Assembly: GCA_031406795.1 (NCBI GenBank)
Contig: JANOHV010000163.1
Location: forward strand, 1 to 12,968
From: DATDCY01 sp031406795 [NCBI: Candidatus Rokuibacteriota bacterium]
Lineage (GTDB): Bacteria; JAUVQV01
Length of the DNA: 12,968 nt
Direction of reading: 5' to 3'
In this document: piece by piece, positions 7,139 to 12,968 of the stretch
How positions within the stretch are numbered: position 1 is the stretch's first letter
How the letters are laid out: the number at the start of each line of letters is the position of its first letter
Translations under genes and position numbers: made by a program
The notes under the pieces: generated by a model
The model's database searches: none
What the model was told of the DNA's origin: nothing
Seen by the model: the letters and a program-made list of their open reading frames with translations, nothing else

Positions 7139-8311
7139 CTAGCCCCTCCGTGGTGCCTGTCTGCCGCGGACCAACTCCGCGGCAGCTTCGCGGGCCGCGG
7201 CATCCGCGGCCATGATCATGTCGATGTCGGGCAATCCCGGAACCGCGACGGGGCCTGCGAGCACCTCGGCGACGACTTCCACGATCGCGGTGAAACCGAG
7301 CCGGCGTTCGAGGAACGCCTGCACGGCGACTTCGTTCGCCGCGTTGAGGACGGCGGGAGCCGTGCCGCCGCGGGCGAATGCCGCGTAGGCCAGCCCGAGC
7401 GCCGGGAACCGGGCGTGATCGGGCGCGGAGAACTCCAGGCGTCCGAGGGCCGCCAGGTCGAGCCGCCGCCAGGGAAGTGCGACGCGCTCCGGGTGATACA
7501 ACGCGGCGGCGATCGGGATGCGCATGTCCGGGGGCGAAAGATGCGCGAGCAGCGCGCCGTCGATCATCTCGAGCGCCCCGTGGACGACGCTCTGCGGGTG
7601 AATCACGACCGCGATGCGCTCCAGCGGCAGATTGAAGAGCCAGTGCGCCTCGATGACTTCGAGCCCCTTGTTCATCAGCGTCGCCGAGTCGATGCTGACC
7701 TTGGCGCCCATGCTCCAGCTCGGGTGGCGCAGCGCGTCCTCGGGCGTGACCTCGGCGAGGCTCCCGTTCCGGCGCAGGAACGGCCCCCCCGAAGCGGTCA
7801 GCACGAGCCGGCTCACCTCCGCGGCGTCGCGGCCGGCCAGGAGCTGAAAGAGCGCATTGTGCTCGCTGTCGACCGGCAGCAGGACCCCGCCGGCCTCTCG
7901 CGCCGCGGCCGTGATCACCGACCCTGCGGCGACCAGCGATTCCTTGTTCGCGAGAGCGATCGTCTTGCCGGCGCGCGCGGCGGCGAGCGTCGGCAGGATC
8001 CCGGCGGCGCCGACGATCGCCGAGAGCACGACATCGGCGGCGGTGTGCGTGGCCGCCCGCTCCAGGCCCTCGTCGCCGCCGGCGACGGCGATACCGCTGC
8101 CGGCGAGCGCTCGTCCCAGCTCGTGCGCCGCAGCATCGTCGGCCGCGGTCACGAGCAGCGGGCGAAACTCGCGAGCCTGCGCCTCGAGCTTTCGCCAATT
8201 GGATCCGGCCGCGAGCGCCGCGACGCCGAGCCGGCCACCCGAAGCGCGGACGACGTCGAGCGCGCTCTCCCCGATCGACCCCGTCGCGCCGAGGATGGAT
8301 ACCCGTCGCAC
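7139..8311 (-). CDS. dxr: 1-deoxy-D-xylulose 5-phosphate reductoisomerase
   Basis: Dxr (IspC) catalyses the first committed MEP-pathway step, converting DXP to MEP with NADPH and a divalent metal. The 390-residue protein (E. coli has 398) begins MRRVSILGATGSIGES, with the NADPH-binding GATGSIG at 8-14. Later motifs are ANKESLV, the metal ligands in VDSEHNALFQLL, SWSMGAKVSIDSATLMNKG with the following EVIEAHWLF, and HPQSVVHG. I chose the GTG at 8311 because it fits known N-termini and has GGGGAG about 10 nt upstream. GTG at 8320, which overlaps the cdsA stop as GTGA, would add three residues and has the Shine-Dalgarno too close. The frame stays open far upstream to 8968, but that part lies over cdsA and is not Dxr. 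The stop abuts the rseP start, so translation is probably coupled. Confidence 0.97.
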   Translation of the reverse strand: MRRVSILGATGSIGESALDVVRASGGRLGVAALAAGSNWRKLEAQAREFRPLLVTAADDAAAHELGRALAGSGIAVAGGDEGLERAATHTAADVVLSAIVGAAGILPTLAAARAGKTIALANKESLVAAGSVITAAAREAGGVLLPVDSEHNALFQLLAGRDAAEVSRLVLTASGGPFLRRNGSLAEVTPEDALRHPSWSMGAKVSIDSATLMNKGLEVIEAHWLFNLPLERIAVVIHPQSVVHGALEMIDGALLAHLSPPDMRIPIAAALYHPERVALPWRRLDLAALGRLEFSAPDHARFPALGLAYAAFARGGTAPAVLNAANEVAVQAFLERRLGFTAIVEVVAEVLAGPVAVPGLPDIDMIMAADAAAREAAAELVRGRQAPRRG

Positions 8312-8316
8312 CGGCC

Positions 8317-9102
8317 TCACGCTCCCCAGGTGCGCACGATGTGGTAGCCGGCCGGGATGCCGAGCAGCAGGCTGTCGATCCGATCGAGGATGCCCCCGTG
8401 GCCGGGGATGAGGTTGCCGGAGTCCTTGACGCCCTTGGCGCGTTTCCAGAGCGACTCGAACAGATCGCCGAGCTGGCCGGTCAGACCGACGGCGAGACTG
8501 GTCGACGCGACAAACCCGGCGGGCACGTCGCCGGCAAAGAGCGGCAGCGACAGCAATCCACCGGCCAGCGAGCCCGCGAGTCCGCCGACGGCGCCGGCCC
8601 AGGTCTTGTTCGGGCTCAGGTTCGGGCAGAGCCGCCGCCGGCCAAAACGCGACCCGACGAAGTAGGCCGCGCTGTCTCCGGCCCAGGTCGCGCCGAGCAC
8701 GAGAAAGAGCCAGGCCGCGCCGTGAGCGGTCTCCATCCGCAGCAGCCAGAGGCACCCCAGGCCGTAGCCGATGTACGCCAGGCCAAGGACCCCCTCCGCG
8801 AGACCGCGAAACCGGCGCGCCGGATCCTCGACCCGCCAGAGCGACAGCAGCGCCAGCGCCAGCAGGGAGGCCGCACCGACACCGGGGGCGCCGCCCGCGG
8901 GAACGGCGATCAACACCGGCACCGCGCAACCCAGCACCGCCGCCGCGAGCAGCGGCTCGACGGCGCACAGCCGCAGGTACTCGTGCAGCGCCAGCAGCGC
9001 CAGCGCCAGTACGATCGCCCCGAACAGCAGCGGGCCGGCGAGAAACACGGCCGCGAGCACGGGAGGGATGCCGACCAGCGCGGCAATGATCCGCGTCTTC
9101 AC
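8317..9102 (-). CDS. cdsA: Phosphatidate cytidylyltransferase (CDP-diglyceride synthase)
   Basis: CdsA transfers CMP from CTP to phosphatidic acid to make CDP-diacylglycerol, the branch-point lipid for all major phospholipids, at the inner membrane. The 261-residue protein is mostly hydrophobic, with about seven or eight membrane segments. The C-terminal signature is complete: S217, K220, R221, K226, D227, then LIPGHGGILDRID (231-243). The conserved WAGDSAAYFVG (140-150) and LSPNKTWAG (162-170) blocks precede it. The start is GTG at 9102, overlapping the uppS stop by 4 bp (GTGA), with a GGAGG about 11 nt upstream. It follows uppS and precedes dxr, the standard order. Tight overlap implies translational coupling. 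The length is close to that of other bacterial CdsA proteins of 260-290 residues. Confidence 0.97.
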   Translation of the reverse strand: MKTRIIAALVGIPPVLAAVFLAGPLLFGAIVLALALLALHEYLRLCAVEPLLAAAVLGCAVPVLIAVPAGGAPGVGAASLLALALLSLWRVEDPARRFRGLAEGVLGLAYIGYGLGCLWLLRMETAHGAAWLFLVLGATWAGDSAAYFVGSRFGRRRLCPNLSPNKTWAGAVGGLAGSLAGGLLSLPLFAGDVPAGFVASTSLAVGLTGQLGDLFESLWKRAKGVKDSGNLIPGHGGILDRIDSLLLGIPAGYHIVRTWGA

Positions 9103-9818
9103 GCGGCGCCGCCCTCCCCGGCGCGTCCGGCCCGCTCCGCGGCCAGAACGGCCGAGAACCGCCGTGCGCTGAAATCGGGCCAGAGGTCGTCGACGAACGC
9201 CAGCCGGGTGTGCGCCGACTCCCAGAGCAGAAAATTCGAAAGACGCTTTTCGCCGCTGGTGCGGATCATCAGGTCCGGCGGCGGGACGTCAGGGGCATAG
9301 AGGTGAGCTGCCAGATCGGCCTCGGTGAACGGCAGCGGCGGCATCACACCCGCGGTCCCCCCGGCGCCAACCGCGTTGATCGCGTCGACGATCTCGGCGC
9401 GGCCGCCGTAGCTCAGGGCGAGGCAGAGATTCAGCCGCTCGTTTGCCGCCGTGGCCGCGGTCATTTCCGCGACTTTTTCGCGGACCTTCACCGGCAGCAT
9501 GTCGAGTCGCCCGAGGGCCCGAAACCGGATGCCGTTCTCGTTCATCCGTTTCGCCTCCCGACTGAGATACCGGTGGAGCAGGCGCATCAGGTCCTCGACT
9601 TCGGCCTGCGGGCGCTGCCAGTTCTCGAGCGAAAACGTGTAGAGCGTCAGGTACGCGATGCCCTGATCGCGGCAGACCTCCATCGCGGCGCGGGCGGACT
9701 TGACGCCGGCGCGATGCCCCTGGATGCGAGGCAGGCCCCGGCGCCGGGCCCAGCGCCCGTTGCCGTCCATGATGACGGCGACGTGGCGCGGCCAGGGTTC
9801 GGCGGGCGAATTCACCAT
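9099..9818 (-). CDS. uppS: Undecaprenyl diphosphate synthase (cis-prenyltransferase)
   Basis: UppS condenses FPP with eight IPP units to make the C55 carrier lipid for peptidoglycan and O-antigen. The 239-residue protein has all family motifs: HVAVIMDGNGRWARRRG (12-28) with catalytic D18, GHRAG (34-38), YTFSLENWQRP (60-70), ALSYGGR (134-140), and PDLMIRTSGEKRLSNFLLW (181-199), followed by VDDLWPDF. The start is ATG at 9818; a TTG one codon earlier is possible. No clear Shine-Dalgarno is visible, and a small hairpin (CCGGA-GCTG-TCCGG at 9829-9842) lies just upstream, in the 45-nt gap after frr. Being followed by cdsA and dxr fits its need for MEP-derived IPP. The enzyme is soluble but works at the membrane. 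Confidence 0.98.
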   Translation of the reverse strand: MVNSPAEPWPRHVAVIMDGNGRWARRRGLPRIQGHRAGVKSARAAMEVCRDQGIAYLTLYTFSLENWQRPQAEVEDLMRLLHRYLSREAKRMNENGIRFRALGRLDMLPVKVREKVAEMTAATAANERLNLCLALSYGGRAEIVDAINAVGAGGTAGVMPPLPFTEADLAAHLYAPDVPPPDLMIRTSGEKRLSNFLLWESAHTRLAFVDDLWPDFSARRFSAVLAAERAGRAGEGGAA

Positions 9819-9828
9819 CAAGGAGCGT

Positions 9829-9842
9829 CCGGAGCTGTCCGG
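9829..9842. repeat. Small hairpin before uppS
   Basis: CCGGA (9829-9833), loop GCTG, TCCGG (9838-9842) form a perfect 5-bp stem. It lies 10 nt before the uppS ATG, where a Shine-Dalgarno would be expected but is not visible. A role in limiting uppS translation is conjecture. Confidence 0.35.
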
Positions 9843-9863
9843 GGCCCGGGCGGGCTCACCGGC

Positions 9864-10421
9864 TCAGATCTCCATGATCTCCTTTTCCTTCTTCTCGATC
9901 GTCTGGTTGACGGTCGCGGTGAAGTCGTCGGTGAGCTTCTGCACCCGCTCGTGCGAGCTGTGCATCTCGTCTTGCGAGACCTTGCCGTCCTTCTCGAGCT
10001 TCTTGACCTGCTCGTTGACGTCGCGGCGCACGTTGCGCAGCGAAACGCGCCCCTCCTCGGCGTACTTCCGGGCGACCTTGACGAGGTCCTTGCGGCGCTC
10101 TTCGGTGAGCGCCGGGATCGAAATCCGGATGACCTTGCCGTCGTTCGTGGGCGTCAGACCGAGATTGGCGCGCAGGATGGCCTTTTCGATCTCACCCATG
10201 ATTGTCGGATCCCAGGGCTGGATCACGATCGAACGGCTCTCCGGGATCGAGACCGAGGCGACCTGCGTCACCGGCGTCGGCGCCCCGAAATACTCGACGT
10301 TGACCCCGTCGAGCAGTGCCGGGGTTGCGCGGCCGGTGCGGATGGTCCCGAGTTCCTTCTTGAGCACCTCGAGCGAATGCTGCATTTTCTCCTGGGCGGT
10401 GTGTTCCACGTCTTTGAGCAT
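9864..10421 (-). CDS. frr: Ribosome recycling factor
   Basis: RRF, with EF-G, splits the post-termination ribosome. The 185-residue length is identical to E. coli RRF, and the protein aligns end to end. The N-terminal helix MLKDVEHTAQEKMQHSLEVL leads into the hallmark GTIRTGRATPALLDGV (25-40) and the small domain II segment VEYFGAPTPVTQVASVSIPE. The remaining helices carry NDGKVIRISIPALTEERRKD and RVSLRNVRRDVNEQVKK (129-145), followed by a charged C-terminus. The ATG at 10421 lies 10 nt after the pyrH stop. A GGAGG at 10436-10440 overlaps the pyrH end at a rather long spacing (14 nt), so some coupling is likely. The pyrH-frr pair is near universal in bacteria. Confidence 0.98.
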   Translation of the reverse strand: MLKDVEHTAQEKMQHSLEVLKKELGTIRTGRATPALLDGVNVEYFGAPTPVTQVASVSIPESRSIVIQPWDPTIMGEIEKAILRANLGLTPTNDGKVIRISIPALTEERRKDLVKVARKYAEEGRVSLRNVRRDVNEQVKKLEKDGKVSQDEMHSSHERVQKLTDDFTATVNQTIEKKEKEIMEI

Positions 10422-10431
10422 GATCGGGGCT

Positions 10432-11788
<1,357 letters not shown>

Positions 11789-11792
11789 GCTC

Positions 11793-12662
11793 CTAGACCT
11801 CCTCGCCGGCCGTCACGACGCCGGCGTCCACGGTTTCATCGCCAAAAGCCGCCGCGAGCGGCTCTTCAACGGCCTTTTTCGCCGCGCGGCGGGCCTTCGG
11901 CTTGCCCTCCTCGCCGGCCTGCTCGGCAGCCTCCTCCGCGTCCTCCTGCGCCTTCTGCGTGGCCGCGGACTGCTTCTCCTGCCAGATCGCCCGGCCCTCG
12001 ATCACGGCATCGGCGATCGTTCCGGTGATCAGCTTCACCGAGCGGATGGCGTCGTCGTTGCCCGGAATGACGAAGTCGATGCCGTCGGGGTCGCAGTTGG
12101 TGTCGACCGTCGCGATCACCGGAATGCCGAGGCGGTTGGCTTCGTGCACCGCGAGGCGCTCCTTCTTGGTGTCGATGATGAAGACCGCCCCGGGCAGCTT
12201 GTCCATGTCGCGGATGCCGCTCATGTTCTTCTGCAGTCTGCCGAGTTCGTTCTCGATGACCGCCACTTCGCGCTTGTTGAGCCCGACATAGCCCGCGGCC
12301 TTCTGCTCCTCGAACTTGCGCATGCGCTCGATGCCCTTGTGGACGGTCATGAAGTTCGTGAGCGTCCCGCCGAGCCAGCGCTGGTTCATGTAATAGCCGC
12401 CGCAGCGCACGGCCTCCTCGGCCACCGTGTCCTGGGCCTGCTTCTTCGTGCCGACGAACATCACCGTCTGCCCCTCGGCCGCGATCTTGCGCGTGAAATC
12501 CGCGGCGTCCTTGAAGAGCTTGATCGTCTTCTGCAGATCGATGATGTAGATGCCGTTGCGCGCGTCGAAGATGTACTTCTTCATCTTCGGGTTCCAGCGC
12601 TTGGTCTGGTGGCCGAAGTGGACTCCGGCCTCGAGCAGTTGCTTCATGGTGACTACCGACAT
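11793..12662 (-). CDS. rpsB: 30S ribosomal protein S2
   Basis: S2 binds the 30S subunit head-body junction and is needed to recruit S1 in many Gram-negatives. The 289-residue protein has the S2 core at about 1-228: the N-terminal signature [19 protein letters not shown] (9-27), [14 protein letters not shown] (33-46), FVGTKKQAQ (69-77), [12 protein letters not shown] (93-104) and [10 protein letters not shown] (199-208). A tail of about 60 residues rich in Ala, Glu and Lys extends the C-terminus beyond E. coli S2 (241). The ATG at 12662 has AGGAGG at 12672-12677, 9 nt upstream. It is the promoter-proximal gene of the long minus-strand run. In E. coli S2 represses its own rpsB-tsf mRNA; the structured leader here makes a similar loop plausible but unproven. 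Confidence 0.98.
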   Translation of the reverse strand: MSVVTMKQLLEAGVHFGHQTKRWNPKMKKYIFDARNGIYIIDLQKTIKLFKDAADFTRKIAAEGQTVMFVGTKKQAQDTVAEEAVRCGGYYMNQRWLGGTLTNFMTVHKGIERMRKFEEQKAAGYVGLNKREVAVIENELGRLQKNMSGIRDMDKLPGAVFIIDTKKERLAVHEANRLGIPVIATVDTNCDPDGIDFVIPGNDDAIRSVKLITGTIADAVIEGRAIWQEKQSAATQKAQEDAEEAAEQAGEEGKPKARRAAKKAVEEPLAAAFGDETVDAGVVTAGEEV

Positions 12663-12671
12663 GCTGACGTA

Positions 12672-12677
12672 CCTCCT
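12672..12677 (-). promoter_or_regulatory. Ribosome binding site of rpsB
   Basis: AGGAGG on the minus strand lies 9 nt before the rpsB ATG at 12662. It is the strongest Shine-Dalgarno in the window and fits high expression of S2. Confidence 0.8.
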
Positions 12678-12725
12678 GCGAGCGTTGGGTTTGCCGCCTC
12701 CGCGCCGTCCGTACGCGCCGGGGAC

Positions 12726-12758
12726 CTCCCCTCAGGGGAACCCTGTCCGCCGGCAGAC
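12726..12758 (-). promoter_or_regulatory. Two stem-loops in the rpsB 5' leader
   Basis: In the rpsB leader a stem of GTCTG...CGGAC (12745-12758 with one G-U pair) is followed by UUCCCC-UGA-GGGGAG (12726-12740). They lie between the predicted transcription start near 12778 and the ribosome binding site. Leader structures upstream of rpsB are S2-binding autoregulatory sites in E. coli relatives. I cannot match this sequence to that motif by eye, so a regulatory role is inferred from position. Confidence 0.4.
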
Positions 12759-12784
12759 GCCGCGTGTGAATTTAAAATCGTCGC

Positions 12785-12813
12785 AGTATACGTCGGATGC
12801 CGCGTCGGTGCAA
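12785..12813 (-). promoter_or_regulatory. Sigma-70-type promoter of the rpsB operon
   Basis: On the minus strand TTGCAC (-35, 12808-12813) and TATACT (-10, 12785-12790) are separated by exactly 17 bp. The -10 differs from consensus at one position, the -35 at two. Predicted start near 12778 gives a leader of about 115 nt before the rpsB ATG. This is the best promoter in the window and probably drives the entire rpsB to proS run. Confidence 0.8.
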
Positions 12814-12832
12814 GCGGCATTCCACCTCCCAA

Positions 12833-12853
12833 ATCCGCGCGTAACGCGCGGAT
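12833..12853 (-). terminator. Perfect 9-bp hairpin upstream of the rpsB promoter
   Basis: ATCCGCGCG (12833-12841), loop TAA, CGCGCGGAT (12845-12853) form a perfect 9-bp stem. On the minus strand it is followed by only three T residues before GGG, so it is a weak candidate terminator for whatever lies to the right of the window. It ends about 20 bp before the rpsB -35 box. It might instead bind a regulator as a palindrome. Confidence 0.4.
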
Positions 12854-12968
12854 CAGGAGAGTCAGGCTTGTCACCTGGTCCGGTTTATCCCGGTCGTTGC
12901 CCATATCTGATCGCAATGCATGCTTCAAGCGAAACTTGACCTCTGCCACCCCATGCTTCCTGCAAGAA
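12854..12968. other. Right-edge stretch without a recognisable gene
   Basis: These 115 bases complete a gene-free stretch of 306 bases right of rpsB. No reading frame gives a recognisable protein. One minus-strand frame stays open from the window edge to 12885, so the end of an unseen gene cannot be excluded. CTGATC at 12907-12912 can pair with GATCAG at 12851-12856, enclosing two small stems (CCGG-GATAAA-CCGG and CAGG-TGACAAG-CCTG on the minus strand). TCAAG/CTTGA at 12925-12939 forms another. It lacks tRNA landmarks. Confidence 0.4.

Noticed and set aside
8312-8968. Upstream extension of the dxr frame
   Set aside because: The frame is open to 8968 but overlaps cdsA, and the extra residues are Arg/Gly-rich without homology. 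Dxr proteins begin right at the GATGSIG motif.
12851-12912. Possible tRNA gene
   Set aside because: The fold is branched, but the segment is only 62 nt and lacks the D-loop and GGTTCRA T-loop sequences.
12653-12949. Small minus-strand reading frame over the rpsB promoter and leader
   Set aside because: It crosses the promoter and runs into the rpsB start, begins with GTG without a ribosome binding site, and shows no conserved features.

Overview
This window is an ordinary but well-preserved housekeeping region from a high-G+C Gram-negative bacterium (G+C looks to be about two thirds by eye). A Gram-negative source is suggested by the RseP-type site-2 protease and by cdsA, uppS, dxr and rseP following the rpsB-tsf-pyrH-frr block. 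A short EF-Ts, a lone cheW beside proS, and a ProRS with paired CxxC motifs fit a deltaproteobacterial-like, NC10-like or Nitrospirota-like lineage better than E. coli relatives. The exact phylum cannot be fixed from the sequence alone.

Layout, right to left (transcription of most genes is on the minus strand). Positions 12663-12968 hold no convincing gene, but contain a strong sigma-70 promoter (TTGCAC, 17 bp, TATACT), a leader of about 115 nt with hairpins, and a perfect 9-bp hairpin just upstream. Eleven genes then follow head to tail with gaps of 0-95 nt or 4-bp overlaps: rpsB, tsf, pyrH, frr (translation and UMP kinase), uppS, cdsA (undecaprenyl and phospholipid precursors), dxr (MEP pathway), rseP (intramembrane protease), ispG (MEP pathway), cheW (chemotaxis-type adaptor) and proS (prolyl-tRNA synthetase). 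This looks like one long operon or a chain of co-oriented units.

A 164-bp convergent intergenic region rich in inverted repeats (2442-2605) separates proS from a plus-strand beta-decarboxylating dehydrogenase of the LeuB/Icd family (1377-2441), which has its own promoter and ribosome binding site. Divergent from it, a short NfeD protein gene (742-1218) has a perfect TATAAT box six bases before its ATG. It is followed by a stomatin/SPFH gene that runs off the left edge (1-641). NfeD plus SPFH is a standard membrane-microdomain pair.

Functional logic: dxr and ispG make isoprenoid precursors that uppS turns into the undecaprenyl carrier lipid, cdsA supplies CDP-diacylglycerol, and rseP monitors the envelope. 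rpsB, tsf, frr, pyrH and proS serve protein and nucleotide synthesis. I did not find a new biological system here. The points most worth a second look are the isolated cheW, the NADP-type APKY motif in the LeuB-like enzyme, the apparently leaderless nfeD, and the structured DNA at 12833-12912 and 2488-2588.
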